DNA of 64,000 nt from Actinomycetota bacterium (GCA_016870865.1 VGAC01000003.1:107631-171630), one strand, 5' to 3'; counted from the stretch's first letter, positions 1 through 9,542 are shown. Notes: generated from the sequence alone by a model not told the origin. Numbers and translations: made by a program.

Positions 1-441
1 GACGAAGTTTCCGTTGCCTTGCACGTCTCCGCCTTTTCGCTCAAGACCCTCGCAGATGCCTTCGTGCCGCTGATGCGCAACGGTGGGACGATCGTTGGCC
101 TCGACTTCGACAACACCGTTGCCTGGCCCGCCTACAACTGGATGGGCGTTGCGAAGTCGGCATTCGAGTCGACGAATCGATATCTGGCCCGCGAGCTTGG
201 CCCGAAGGGCATCCGCTGCAACCTCGTCGCCGCCGGACCGGTTCGCACGATGGCCGCCAAGTCGATTCCCGGGTTCGCCAAGTTCGAAGACGTCTGGGAT
301 GCACGCTCACCCCTCGGGTGGGACGTCAACGACGGCAACCCCGTCGCCAAGGCCTGTGTCGCTTTGATGTCGGACTTCTTCCCCTCGACCACGGGTGAGA
401 TGATCCACGTCGACGGCGGTTACCACGCGACGGGTGCATGA
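1..441 (+). CDS. Enoyl-[acyl-carrier-protein] reductase, InhA/FabI type (3' part)
   Basis: C-terminal 146 residues of a short-chain dehydrogenase; the 5' end lies outside the window. It matches the InhA/FabI branch, which reduces trans-2-enoyl-ACP with NADH in type II fatty acid synthesis. Visible landmarks are YNWMGVAKSAFES, which holds the catalytic Tyr and the Lys of the YxxxxxxK motif, then NLVAAGPVRT, and a C-terminal DVNDGNPVAKACVALMSD...GEMIHVDGG block typical of enoyl reductases rather than ketoreductases. The next gene starts about 8 bases after the stop. Family assignment is firm; chain-length preference cannot be judged. Confidence 0.9.
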   Translation, partial: DEVSVALHVSAFSLKTLADAFVPLMRNGGTIVGLDFDNTVAWPAYNWMGVAKSAFESTNRYLARELGPKGIRCNLVAAGPVRTMAAKSIPGFAKFEDVWDARSPLGWDVNDGNPVAKACVALMSDFFPSTTGEMIHVDGGYHATGA

Positions 442-448
442 CCCCCCG

Positions 449-2437
449 ATGAACCGCCTCTCCAACGAAGTATCTCCCTACCTTCGACAGCACCGCGACA
501 ATCCCGTCGACTGGTACGCGTGGGGCGAAGAAGCATTTGCCGCCGCGCGCGAGCGTGGCGTGCCGGTGCTGCTCTCCGTTGGCTATTCGGCGTGTCATTG
601 GTGCCACGTAATGGCCCACGAATGCTTCGAGGATGAGACCGTCGCCAGGGAGATGAATGCACGGTTCGTCAACGTCAAAGTCGACCGTGAAGAGCGTCCC
701 GATGTCGACGCGGTGTACATGGAGGCCGTGCAGGCACTCACGGGCCGCGGCGGGTGGCCGATGACGGTCTTCTTGACACCCGAGGGCAAGCCCTTCTACG
801 GCGGCACGTACTTTCCCAAGCCGTCGTTCATGCAACTGATGTCGGCGATCACCGATGTGTGGCAGAACCGTCGACATGACGTGGATACGAACGTGAACGC
901 ACTGATGGACGCGCTGTCCCACAGTGAGGTCGGCACGCCGGCGACGAGCGTCCCGGGCGCCGACCTGCTCGACCAAGCAGTGGGCAGACTCGCGGAGAAC
1001 TTCGACCGTGAATGGGGTGGTTTCGGTGCGGCCCCGAAGTTCCCCTCCACGATGAACGTCGACTTGTTGCTGCGCAGTTGGGCCACCGGCGGCAACACCT
1101 CCGCACGCGACATCGCACTCCACACCCTCGACGCCATGGCGGCCGGTGGGATGTACGACCATCTGGGCGGCGGTTTCGCTAGATACTCCGTCGATCGCCA
1201 GTGGTTGGTGCCGCATTTCGAGAAGATGCTCTACGACCAGGCTCTGTTGTTGCGCGTCTATACCCACGCCGCCGTCACCACCGGCGAGCCGCGCTTCGAG
1301 CGCATCGTGCGCGCGACCATCGGCTACGTGTTGCGCGACCTCACCCACCCCGAGGGTGGTTTCTACTCGGCCGAGGACGCCGACTCGGCCGACCTCGATG
1401 GCCATCACCACGAGGGTTGGTTCTACACCTGGACACCCCGCGAAATCCGTGACGTCCTGCCCGCGCGCGACGCCGACATCATCTCGGAGTGGTTCGGTGT
1501 CACCGAAGGCGGCAACTTCGAGGGGCGCAACATCCTCACCCGGCACCCTTGGCGTCACGACTACGTGCCGCCGATCCAGGTCCAGGCCGCGATGGCGGTG
1601 TTGTTCGAAGCCCGCAAGTCACGACCCAGACCCCTCCTCGACAACAAGGTTCTCACCGAGTGGAACGGGCTGATGTTGTCGGCGCTCGCCGAGGCTGCCC
1701 TCTTGTTCGGTGACGACGAGTGGCTGGCCGCAGCGGTGCGCAACGGCGAATTTCTCGTGCGTGAACTGCGCGGGCCCAACGGTCGCTGGTACCGCAGTTG
1801 GCACGACGATGGTGTTCCGCGCGCGCGCCACGCCGCCTTGGCCGCCGACCTCGCTGCACTCGTCGATGCCTTCACACGACTCGGCGAGGCGTGCGGCCGC
1901 AACCTCTGGACGAAGTTGGCCGTCGAGACCGCCGACCAACTCCTCGACAACCACTGGGACCCCGAACTGGGGGGCCTGTTCACGACCGCCAACGATGCCG
2001 AACGTCTGGTCGTGCGTCAAAAGGATCTTCTCGACAACGCCACACCGTCGGCGAATTCGATGGCGGCGGGGGCCTTCGTGCGCCTCGCGGGTCTCACCGG
2101 GGAGGTGCGGTTCGCCAACCACGCCGACCGGATACTCCAATTGCTCGACCCGGTGATGCGTCGTGCTCCGAGCGCGGCCGGCAACGCCCTCGCCGCACTG
2201 CACACGCGTCTGGTCGGCACCAGCGAACTGGTTGTCCCCGGCGATTTCGGTGAGTTCGCCGCGGCGGTGCGCCGCAACTGGCGGCCGGCTCTCGTCGTTG
2301 CCTGGGGTGACGGGGACGGTTCGGCGCTCTGGCAGGGGCGAACCGCCGGCAACGCCTACCTGTGTCGTGGTCAGGTGTGCATGACCCCGGCGGCCGATGT
2401 GTCGACCCTCGTGGCGCAACTCAGCGCGAACGGCTAG
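449..2437 (+). CDS. DUF255 thioredoxin-domain protein (YyaL/SSP411 family)
   Basis: A 662-residue protein of the YyaL/spermatogenesis-associated-protein-20 family. It opens with NRLSNEVSPYLRQH and NPVDWY, then a thioredoxin-like segment with SACHWCHVM (a CxxC motif), followed by a long C-terminal region resembling an alpha/alpha toroid of glycosidase type. The true biochemical role of the family is not settled; a redox or sugar-related function has been suggested. The ATG at 449 is preferred because family members begin a few residues before the N-R-L-x-x-E block; an in-frame GTG at 434 would overlap the preceding gene by 8 bases. Length is normal for the family. Confidence 0.85.
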   Translation: MNRLSNEVSPYLRQHRDNPVDWYAWGEEAFAAARERGVPVLLSVGYSACHWCHVMAHECFEDETVAREMNARFVNVKVDREERPDVDAVYMEAVQALTGRGGWPMTVFLTPEGKPFYGGTYFPKPSFMQLMSAITDVWQNRRHDVDTNVNALMDALSHSEVGTPATSVPGADLLDQAVGRLAENFDREWGGFGAAPKFPSTMNVDLLLRSWATGGNTSARDIALHTLDAMAAGGMYDHLGGGFARYSVDRQWLVPHFEKMLYDQALLLRVYTHAAVTTGEPRFERIVRATIGYVLRDLTHPEGGFYSAEDADSADLDGHHHEGWFYTWTPREIRDVLPARDADIISEWFGVTEGGNFEGRNILTRHPWRHDYVPPIQVQAAMAVLFEARKSRPRPLLDNKVLTEWNGLMLSALAEAALLFGDDEWLAAAVRNGEFLVRELRGPNGRWYRSWHDDGVPRARHAALAADLAALVDAFTRLGEACGRNLWTKLAVETADQLLDNHWDPELGGLFTTANDAERLVVRQKDLLDNATPSANSMAAGAFVRLAGLTGEVRFANHADRILQLLDPVMRRAPSAAGNALAALHTRLVGTSELVVPGDFGEFAAAVRRNWRPALVVAWGDGDGSALWQGRTAGNAYLCRGQVCMTPAADVSTLVAQLSANG

Positions 2438-2458
2438 GACACCGCCGGGTCGATGCGT

Positions 2459-3067
2459 TCACCACCGGTCCGCGTGGATGATGTCGCTCGCACGGTGACG
2501 TGCACGTGTCGCACTGACACCGCGACGCGCCCCACCCGTCACACAGGCCGGATGGCCCAGGGCAATCGCACCGAGCAGCTGCAGTGTTTCGGGAACGCCG
2601 AAGTGCCGACGGATCTCATCGGCCCCGTTGAACACGGCGAAGAACAAAGCGCCCAGACCCGCGTCGTGCGCGGCGAGCAACAAAGACATCGTTGCCATCG
2701 ACGCATCGATCGTCCAGTAGGGGGCGCCCCACTTGTCGGTGCCCGCACCGAGACCCGTGTGCACCTTGTCGGGTTCCGAGTAGCGCGCCACGTACGCCTC
2801 GGGGTCGGCGAATGACAGGGCGATCACCGGCGCACGCAACAGACCCGGCCAAGCAAAGGATTCGCGTTTGTCGGCGGGAAGCGAGAGGTCCCAGAACCGG
2901 GCCCGGGCGTCGTCACGGAGAACGAGCAGCGACCACCCCTGGGTCTTGCCCGCGCTCGGGGCACGCGAGGCGAGGTCGACGAGGTCGCCAACGAGGTCGT
3001 CGGCAACGTCGGTATCGGCGAAGTCGCGCGTCATACGGCGCGTTTTCAAGGCGTCGCGTAGTTCCAT
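2459..3067 (-). CDS. Nitroreductase family protein
   Basis: A 202-residue FMN-dependent nitroreductase-fold protein. The N-terminal KTRRMTRDF and the later SRAPSAGKTQGW segment are the usual FMN phosphate-contacting regions, and GLGALFFAVF precedes a helix that ends the core. Members reduce nitro groups, quinones or flavin-type substrates; this substrate is unknown. The ATG at 3067 is chosen because the fold begins right there. It lies 29 bases after the stop of the hypothetical gene upstream, so the two are probably co-transcribed. Confidence 0.8.
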   Translation of the reverse strand: MELRDALKTRRMTRDFADTDVADDLVGDLVDLASRAPSAGKTQGWSLLVLRDDARARFWDLSLPADKRESFAWPGLLRAPVIALSFADPEAYVARYSEPDKVHTGLGAGTDKWGAPYWTIDASMATMSLLLAAHDAGLGALFFAVFNGADEIRRHFGVPETLQLLGAIALGHPACVTGGARRGVSATRARHRASDIIHADRW

Positions 3068-3096
3068 GTGGAGACGGACGTCGGATTGGGCGCCGA

Positions 3097-3756
3097 CTAG
3101 GCGCGCTTGCCGAGCTTGGCGAGGCTCTCGGTCATCGTCCAACCGTGGACGATGAGCACACCGCCCTTGGCGAAGGGCACCTTGGAGAACATTTCTGTGA
3201 TCGCGGCGTTCGTCTTGCCGGGTTTTGACGACTCGTGGTCCAGATAGCCCGACTGCCCGACGGCCTTGACGGTGAAGGACAGCTCGTCGTAGTTCGCCTC
3301 GACGCCGAAGCGCTTGGCCAAGCGACGACCCCACGCCCGCTCTTCCCCCACCGCGCGGTGGCCCGGCCGCGGGATCATCCCGGTGAGCGCCTTGAAGGCC
3401 TCGAGACCGTCGGCCGAGGCAAAGCGCGAGCCGACCACGACGTCCTCGTCGGGGAACGCCATCAGCGCACGGTGATAGGCCTCGGCCATCAGACCCTTCA
3501 AGACCGTGTCGCGCTTCGTGGTGCGCTTCACGCTCATCAGTCCGAGCAACACGCAGGGGGTTCCGCCGATGCGTTCGAGGGTGGAGAAACTAAAACCCTG
3601 CAGCTTGCCGTCGACACGAGCCGTGGTGTTTAGCACCCAGTCTTCCTTTGCCTTTGACAGCAGGCCAATGCCGAAGCTGCCCCCCATCGATGCCATCTCA
3701 TCGAGATCGGCGTCGGTGAGAGCAGACGAGTCGCGGGTCTCGACCTCTAGTGCCAT
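3097..3756 (-). CDS. Conserved hypothetical protein
   Basis: A 219-residue soluble protein with no family I can name with confidence. It has a mixed alpha/beta pattern, a central VLLGLMSVKRTTKRD segment and a DVVVGSRFAS strand, loosely reminiscent of an acyltransferase fold, but no acetyl-CoA signature is clear. Upstream of the ATG there is no Shine-Dalgarno sequence. A GAATAT box ends exactly six bases before the start, which suggests a leaderless transcript that continues into the nitroreductase gene. Confidence 0.7.
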   Translation of the reverse strand: MALEVETRDSSALTDADLDEMASMGGSFGIGLLSKAKEDWVLNTTARVDGKLQGFSFSTLERIGGTPCVLLGLMSVKRTTKRDTVLKGLMAEAYHRALMAFPDEDVVVGSRFASADGLEAFKALTGMIPRPGHRAVGEERAWGRRLAKRFGVEANYDELSFTVKAVGQSGYLDHESSKPGKTNAAITEMFSKVPFAKGGVLIVHGWTMTESLAKLGKRA

Positions 3757-3815
3757 TGGCCCATATTCTGCCAGCGAAAACGCCGACCCCCTACCCGCCG
3801 GCCGGGAACGGCTCC

Positions 3816-6800
3816 CTAGCCCACTATCACGGCGTCGCCGAAGGCCACCCGCAGGTCGCCGATGGCCCGCTCGATGTTGACGCTGAACGAGTCGGCCAGT
3901 CGCAGCACCTTGCCGTGCCCCAGGTCGACGATGACGGGCGCATCACCGGGGAACTCGGTGAGGATTGCCTTCAGGCGATCGATCATGTCTTCGTCCACGG
4001 CCGATGCGGAGAGTTTCATTCGCAGGCTGCGGGGACCGGTCAGCGTGAGGTTCTCGACGATCTCGACTTTTTGCGCCATGAAGCCGACGTGCGAGTCGTC
4101 GCGACGATCGATACGGCCGCGCACGGCAACGATGACGTCGTCGGCGAGGAACTGGCCGCATTCGATCAGCGTTTTCGGAAAGATGGTGACCTCGATGCTG
4201 GACTCGAGGTCCTCGAGCACGAACACGGCCATCGCTTCGCCTCGTTTGGTGTACTTCCGCGTGAGGTTGGTGACGACACCACCGAGCACGACGGACGTGC
4301 CATCATCGCGCTCGTGGGCATCGGCGATCGTGCTGTCGGTGCGTCGACGCAGGACAGACTCGGCTCCCATCAACGGATGGTCCGAGATGTAGAGACCCAG
4401 CATCTCTTTTTCGTTCCGCAACTGGTCGGTCTTTTCGAATTCAAGTGTTGGGATTTCGATGCGATCGCTGAACGCGGCGGCACCCCCGACTTCGTCTCCG
4501 AAGAGACTCATGATGCCCCGGTCGCGCTCGCGTCGACGCTCGACCGTGGTGTCGATGATCTGCTCGAAGACCATGAGAAGACCCCGTCGTGTGTGGCCCA
4601 GCGAGTCGAAGCAGCCAGCCTTGATGAGCGACTCGACCGTCCGCTTGTTCAGCACCTGTTCGGGTACGCGTTCGGCGAAATCATGGAACGACACATACGG
4701 ACCGTTGGCGTCGCGCTCGGCAAGCAACTGTTCGACGAGACCATCACCGACGTTGCGAATGGCGGACAGGCCGAACGTGACCGCGCGCGGTGTCTTGCCA
4801 TCGGGCCCCGGCGATAGCGTCGCGAAGTCGGAGCGCGACAGATTGATGTCGGGTGTGTGCACGTCGATGCCACCGCTTCGTGTGTCGGTGAGGTACAGCG
4901 CGCTCTTGTCAAAATTTCCCTTGACGCTCGACAACAGGCACGCCGCGTACTGCACAGGAAAGTTCGCCTTCAGGTAGGCGGTCTGGTAGGCGATGAGGCC
5001 GTAGCCGTAGGCATGGCTCTTGGCGAATGCGTAATCGGCGAACTTTTCGATGACATCGAAGAGCTGTCGACCGAGGTTCAGTCCGTAACCGGATCCTTCG
5101 CAGCCGGACTCGAACCGGTCGCGCTCGCTTGCCATGAGTTCGGGAATCTTCTTGCCACAGGCCTTGCGCAGGTTGTCGGCCTCGGCCAGTGAGTAGCCGG
5201 CGAACTTCTGCGCCACACGCATCATGCTTTCCTGGTACATCATCAACCCGTAGGTGTCGGACAGCAGATCATGCGCATCGGGGTGGAAGAAATGAGGCTC
5301 TTTGCGCGAGTTCTTGTAGTCGGCGTAATCGTTGTGCATGTTCGCACCCATCGGACCGGGGCGGTAGAGGGCCACAACGGCGGCAATGTGTTCGAAACTG
5401 CTGGGGGCAAGCGAGCGCAGCAAGGCCCGCATCGGTGGACTTTCGAGCTGGAACACACCAATGCTCTGGCCACGTGACAACAAGTCGAATGTCGCTGCAT
5501 CGTCGAGAGGCACGGTGTCGATGTCGAAATTTGGGTCGACCGAGGCCCGAACCATCGCCATCGTGTCGGTGATGACGTCCAGGTTGCGCAGGCCGAGAAA
5601 GTCCATCTTCAACAGACCGAGGGCCTCAACGCCATGCATTTCGTATTGGGTGACGATCGGAGATTTTTCCGCGTCTTGCCCGGGTTCGGGTTTGCGTTGG
5701 ATCGGTAGATACTCGGTGAGTGCATCGCGCGTGATCACCACGGCCGCGGCGTGGATGCCGTCCGAACGCTTCAGTCCCTCCAGACCCATGGCTACTTCGA
5801 CGATCCGCCTCACGTCGGGGTCGGTGTCGACCATCGTGCGAAGTTCGACCGCGGCGCGGTAGCCATCTCGGTGTTTGGGCACCTCTTCGAAGCAGTACTT
5901 GAGGGGGGTGTCGCGCCCCATGACCAGTGGCGGCATCGCCTTGGCGATTCTGTCACCGAGACCGTAGGGATAACCAAGCACTCGCGCGGCATCTCGTACC
6001 GCGTTGCGGGCCTTGATCGTGCCGAAGGTGATGATCTGTGCGACGTGATCACGCCCGTATTTCTCGGCTGCGTAGCGAATCATCTCGTCTCGGTAACGCG
6101 AGTCGAAGTCCATGTCGATGTCGGGCATCGACACGCGGCTGGGATTCAGGAAACGCTCGAACAAAAGGTCATAGCGAATGGGGTCGAGGTCGGTGATGCG
6201 CAGGCAGTACGCCACAGCGCAGCCTGCCGCCGAGCCACGACCCGGGCCCACGCGGATGCCGTTGTCACGCGCGTGGCGGATGAGGTCCCAGACGATGAGG
6301 AAATAGGACGCAAACCCCATGTCGGCGATGACCTTCACCTCGTACGACAGCCGTTCCACCGCCTCCTTGGGAAGATTGTCCCCCCAGCGCTCGCGCGCCC
6401 CGGTGGCGGTGAGGTGCTTGAGGTACTCGATGTCATTCTCGAAGCCCGTGGGAACCGGAAACTCGGGCAGATGGACCTGATCGAACTCGATGTCGACGTT
6501 CGCCCGTTCGGCGACCCACAGCGTGTTGTCACAGGCCTGCGGCACCTCGCGAAACAGGTAGCGCATCTCGGCGGCCGACTTCAGATAGTGCTCTGCGCCC
6601 TCGAATCGGAACCTGTTCGGGTCAGACAACATCGACCCGGTCTGCACGCACAGGAGAGCGTCATGCGCGGTGTGGTCGTGACGGTGCGTGTAGTGCGAGT
6701 CGTTGGTCGCAATCAGGGGCGCGCCGATCTCCTTTGCGATTTCGAAAAGTTTGGGGTTGGTTTCGATCTGTGCGGGAATTCCGTGGTCTTGGATTTCGAC

Positions 6801-7358
6801 AAAGAGATTGTCCCTGCCGAAGATGTCCTGGAGTCGCGACGCACGCTCGACTGCGCCCTTGTAGTCGCCTCGCAACAAGGCCTGCAGGACATGCCCACCC
6901 AGGCAGCCGGTGGTGCAGATGAGACCCTCGCTGTACCGCTCAAGCAGATCCCAGTCGAGCCGCGGCTTGTAGTAGTAGCCCTCGAGGTACGCGAGGCTGG
7001 AGAGTTTGATGAGGTTCCGGTAACCGACGTTGTTTTCGGCCAACAACGTCAAGTGGTAGTAGAGCTTGCTACCTGCGTCGGTGTCACCACCGGTGTCGTC
7101 GAAGCGGCCGCGACGGGTGGGCCGCTCGTGGCGCGACTCGTGGGCCATGTAGGCCTCGGTACCGATGACGGGCTTGACGCCCTGCGCATTGCACTCGCGG
7201 TAGAAATCGAGGACGCCGTACATGTTGCCGTGATCGGTGATCCCGAGCGCAGGCTGACCGTCGGCGGCCGCCGCCGCCACCAGTTCGTCGAGACGCGACG
7301 CACCGTCGAGCATTGAAAATTCGGTGTGGACGTGGAGATGCGTGAAGGAACTGGACAT
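3816..7358 (-). CDS. dnaE: DNA polymerase III alpha subunit
   Basis: Replicative polymerase of 1180 residues. The N-terminal PHP domain begins at once (HLHVHTEFSMLDG, DHGNMYG) and retains the metal-binding His and Asp residues, as expected in actinobacterial DnaE1, where this domain can proofread. The palm carries GPGRGSAAG and PDIDMDF, the catalytic Asp region of C-family polymerases. Helix-hairpin-helix and OB-fold segments follow. It acts in the chromosomal replisome. The only candidate promoter seen is TAGTTT about 17 bases before the ATG. Length is normal and no inteins are present. Confidence 0.97.
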   Translation of the reverse strand: MSSSFTHLHVHTEFSMLDGASRLDELVAAAAADGQPALGITDHGNMYGVLDFYRECNAQGVKPVIGTEAYMAHESRHERPTRRGRFDDTGGDTDAGSKLYYHLTLLAENNVGYRNLIKLSSLAYLEGYYYKPRLDWDLLERYSEGLICTTGCLGGHVLQALLRGDYKGAVERASRLQDIFGRDNLFVEIQDHGIPAQIETNPKLFEIAKEIGAPLIATNDSHYTHRHDHTAHDALLCVQTGSMLSDPNRFRFEGAEHYLKSAAEMRYLFREVPQACDNTLWVAERANVDIEFDQVHLPEFPVPTGFENDIEYLKHLTATGARERWGDNLPKEAVERLSYEVKVIADMGFASYFLIVWDLIRHARDNGIRVGPGRGSAAGCAVAYCLRITDLDPIRYDLLFERFLNPSRVSMPDIDMDFDSRYRDEMIRYAAEKYGRDHVAQIITFGTIKARNAVRDAARVLGYPYGLGDRIAKAMPPLVMGRDTPLKYCFEEVPKHRDGYRAAVELRTMVDTDPDVRRIVEVAMGLEGLKRSDGIHAAAVVITRDALTEYLPIQRKPEPGQDAEKSPIVTQYEMHGVEALGLLKMDFLGLRNLDVITDTMAMVRASVDPNFDIDTVPLDDAATFDLLSRGQSIGVFQLESPPMRALLRSLAPSSFEHIAAVVALYRPGPMGANMHNDYADYKNSRKEPHFFHPDAHDLLSDTYGLMMYQESMMRVAQKFAGYSLAEADNLRKACGKKIPELMASERDRFESGCEGSGYGLNLGRQLFDVIEKFADYAFAKSHAYGYGLIAYQTAYLKANFPVQYAACLLSSVKGNFDKSALYLTDTRSGGIDVHTPDINLSRSDFATLSPGPDGKTPRAVTFGLSAIRNVGDGLVEQLLAERDANGPYVSFHDFAERVPEQVLNKRTVESLIKAGCFDSLGHTRRGLLMVFEQIIDTTVERRRERDRGIMSLFGDEVGGAAAFSDRIEIPTLEFEKTDQLRNEKEMLGLYISDHPLMGAESVLRRRTDSTIADAHERDDGTSVVLGGVVTNLTRKYTKRGEAMAVFVLEDLESSIEVTIFPKTLIECGQFLADDVIVAVRGRIDRRDDSHVGFMAQKVEIVENLTLTGPRSLRMKLSASAVDEDMIDRLKAILTEFPGDAPVIVDLGHGKVLRLADSFSVNIERAIGDLRVAFGDAVIVG

Positions 7359-7430
7359 GACGGGTCAGGGACCCGAAACTACCAGTTGGGTGTCGCTCGG
7401 AGGTGCGAAGTGATCCGTCGACAGCGGATC

Positions 7431-7883
7431 TCAGAGATACACACCACCGGGCGCGCCGGGCGCAGACGGAGGCATCGCGCCGGGAAGTTGGCGCATCTGT
7501 TCGAGTTGCTGTCGCGCGGCGATTTGCTGCGCGAAGAGGGTCGCCTGGATGCCGTGGAAAAGACCCTCCAGCCATCCGACGAGTTGTGCTTTTGCAACAC
7601 GCAGTTCCGCTTCGGATGGAACCGTCCCTTCCTGGAACGGCAACGCGAGCATGCGCAACTCATCTTGCAGGTCGGGTGACAAAGCCTCGGACAGTTCGAT
7701 GATCGATCGCTCGTAGATCTCGGCCAGACGCTCACGACTGGGTTCGTCGAGCGCCGTGGAGTGCGCCTCATCGAGGAGCTGCTTGACCATCGAACCGATG
7801 CGCATCACCTTCGCGGGCTCGGTGATCGTTTCGGATTCCGGTTCTTTGCCGTTCGGAGTGAGAACTTCGGGTACTTCGCTCAT
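7431..7883 (-). CDS. bpa: Bacterial proteasome activator
   Basis: A 150-residue match to Bpa/PafE (Mycobacterium tuberculosis Rv3780), the ATP-independent ring that opens the 20S proteasome gate. Shared segments are EPAKVMRIGSM, PSEAELRVAKAQLVGWLEG and LFHGIQATLFAQQ, forming the four-helix bundle. The extreme C-terminus is GGVYL; the mycobacterial protein ends GQYL, whose Tyr-Leu end docks into the proteasome alpha ring, so the key Tyr is kept. It implies that this organism carries a Pup-proteasome system elsewhere. The ATG at 7883 is preferred; a GTG two codons upstream is possible. A TAGGAT box nine bases upstream suggests a nearly leaderless mRNA. Confidence 0.92.
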   Translation of the reverse strand: MSEVPEVLTPNGKEPESETITEPAKVMRIGSMVKQLLDEAHSTALDEPSRERLAEIYERSIIELSEALSPDLQDELRMLALPFQEGTVPSEAELRVAKAQLVGWLEGLFHGIQATLFAQQIAARQQLEQMRQLPGAMPPSAPGAPGGVYL

Positions 7884-7906
7884 CGTCACCAGATCCTAGG
7901 TTGGGC

Positions 7907-9034
7907 TCAGGCCACGTGCACCAGCAGAGGGACCTCGACCTCGGCGGCCGTCATGCTCCCGTGGCGGCACTGCAATACGAAATGACCCCCCTCGGTCGGG
8001 TCGTCGAATGAAATGTCGGCGAACGGGACAAGTGCGACATCGCCCAGACGACGCAGTGCCGGCGGACGCATCACGGGACCAAACCAGCCTTCGTCGACGA
8101 TCTGGTCGCGCGAGACCACCCATGCGACGTTGGCATAGAGGTGGGTTGCAGCGGCGAGCAGTTCAGCCTCGGCACCCTCACGTGCGTGCAGCCAACGAAA
8201 TCGGCCCTCCCCCGACTGTCTTCGGACCAGGCCCATGAAGTCGGCGGGCGGCTTTATGGTGTTGCTGCCGACCTGCACCTGACCGTGGTCGGCGGTGACG
8301 TAGAGCGCGGTACCCACGGGCAGGGCACCCATGAGGTCCGCAACGAGGTTGTCACAGGCACGAAGTTCGGCGTCGTAGTAGGGGCCCAAGCCACGTTCGT
8401 GGGCAACCTTGTCGAGGCCGTCGTAGTACGCGTAGACCAATGGCTCGCCTTGTGCGAGTAGTTCCGCGACGATGACGGGAATGCTCGACGCAACTCGCCA
8501 ACCCACGGGTCGCGATCCGCGCAGGTGCGCCTCGGTGAAACCGGTGTCCTCGAGTTCCGCCTTCGACACCACGGGAACCCGTACACCCATGAAGGGCTGA
8601 CAGGGCTGTACCTCAGCCGGCGCGTGAACCCGCCGCAGGTCACCGCGCTCGTCGCCCCAACGCAACGTGTTCATGACACTCGCTCCCATGTCCATGCGGT
8701 AGCCGACGACGCCGTGCTCCCCCGGACAGGTACCTGTCGACAGTGACGTGAGCGCCGTCGCCGTCGTTGTCGGGGCGACCGAAGTGATGGTCGAACCGGC
8801 GAGGCTCGCAAGCGTCGGCGCCACGTGCGGGCGAGCACGCAACTGGTTCCAGCCCATCCCGTCGACGAGCAGCACGACCCGATGCGCAACGGATGTGTCG
8901 TGGTCGACCATCCACGGCGGCACCTCGTGCGCGGCGCCGGCCGGAGCGAGAGCCGTGCGCAGCATCCACGGCATCACGTCGGCCAGCGACCCTTTGCCGT
9001 ATCGCGGCAGAACGGGAGACGGGGCAACGGGCAC
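7907..9034 (-). CDS. Alkaline phosphatase/type I phosphodiesterase superfamily protein
   Basis: About 375 residues with the nucleotide pyrophosphatase-phosphodiesterase layout: VVLLVDGMGW (first metal-binding Asp), PTTTATALTSLSTGT with the probable Thr nucleophile, then YYDGLDKVAHERG and TADHGQ, which supply the remaining Asp and His metal ligands. No signal peptide is seen, so it is probably cytoplasmic. The start is taken as the GTG at 9034, because TTGAAT sits exactly six bases before it, as for other leaderless genes here; a TTG at 9046 is the alternative. It is divergent from the Rrf2 regulator, which may control it. Confidence 0.8.
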   Translation of the reverse strand: MPVAPSPVLPRYGKGSLADVMPWMLRTALAPAGAAHEVPPWMVDHDTSVAHRVVLLVDGMGWNQLRARPHVAPTLASLAGSTITSVAPTTTATALTSLSTGTCPGEHGVVGYRMDMGASVMNTLRWGDERGDLRRVHAPAEVQPCQPFMGVRVPVVSKAELEDTGFTEAHLRGSRPVGWRVASSIPVIVAELLAQGEPLVYAYYDGLDKVAHERGLGPYYDAELRACDNLVADLMGALPVGTALYVTADHGQVQVGSNTIKPPADFMGLVRRQSGEGRFRWLHAREGAEAELLAAATHLYANVAWVVSRDQIVDEGWFGPVMRPPALRRLGDVALVPFADISFDDPTEGGHFVLQCRHGSMTAAEVEVPLLVHVA

Positions 9035-9040
9035 GTATTG

Positions 9041-9083
9041 ATTCAACCAGATGACTGCGACAACAGGTGCCAGGTTCTACGAT
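9041..9083. promoter_or_regulatory. Divergent leaderless promoter pair (phosphodiesterase / Rrf2)
   Basis: On the minus strand TTGAAT (9041-9046) ends six bases before the GTG at 9034. On the plus strand TACGAT (9078-9083) ends six bases before the GTG at 9090. Both would start transcripts at the start codon. Rrf2 proteins often bind their own promoter, so this short region is a likely operator. The spacing is seen; the regulation is inferred. Confidence 0.5.
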
Positions 9084-9089
9084 GAAGTC

Positions 9090-9542
9090 GTGCGTGTTTC
9101 GACGAGGGGCGACTATGCGTGTCGCGCGTTGCTGTCGCTGGCCTTGCACACCGACACGGCCGGCCCCACGTCGGTACGTGACATTGCCGAGCGCACGGGT
9201 CTACCCCAGCCCTATCTCGAGCAGATTCTCCTCGCACTCAAAGGCGCCGGCCTCGTGCGCTCGAAGCGTGGCGTCGGGGGCGGCTACGTCCTTGCCAAGG
9301 ACCCGGGCGAAATCAAGCTCTCCGAGATAATTTCCGCCGTCGACGGCCCGATCACCGTCGGTGACTTCGGCCAGCCGCACCAAGACGGTGCATGCAGCCA
9401 CGAAGGTCAATGCGTACTACTTGCGATTTGGGACGGCGCCGGCCAGCACATGCGGCATCACCTCGAGCAGTACACACTCGCGGGCGTCGCCGCAGCGGCC
9501 AAGGGCGACGCGCCCTGGCCGGCGATCAATCACCCGCACTGA
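9090..9542 (+). CDS. Rrf2 family transcriptional regulator
   Basis: A 150-residue winged-helix regulator. It starts VRVSTRGDYACRAL, the standard Rrf2 opening, followed by the recognition helix region GLPQPYLEQILLAL and the wing RSKRGVGGGYVLAK. The sensor segment has C102 and C108 (ACSHEGQC) but not the third Cys usual in IscR and NsrR; a Cys at position 11 and nearby His residues are possible extra ligands. The GTG at 9090 fits the family start and a leaderless promoter. Its 3' end overlaps rluD tail to tail by 17 bases. Confidence 0.88.
   Translation: MRVSTRGDYACRALLSLALHTDTAGPTSVRDIAERTGLPQPYLEQILLALKGAGLVRSKRGVGGGYVLAKDPGEIKLSEIISAVDGPITVGDFGQPHQDGACSHEGQCVLLAIWDGAGQHMRHHLEQYTLAGVAAAAKGDAPWPAINHPH

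Noticed and set aside
5751..7316. A 521-codon plus-strand frame opposite dnaE
   Set aside because: DnaE has complete PHP and polymerase motifs here; the opposite frame has no recognisable domain.
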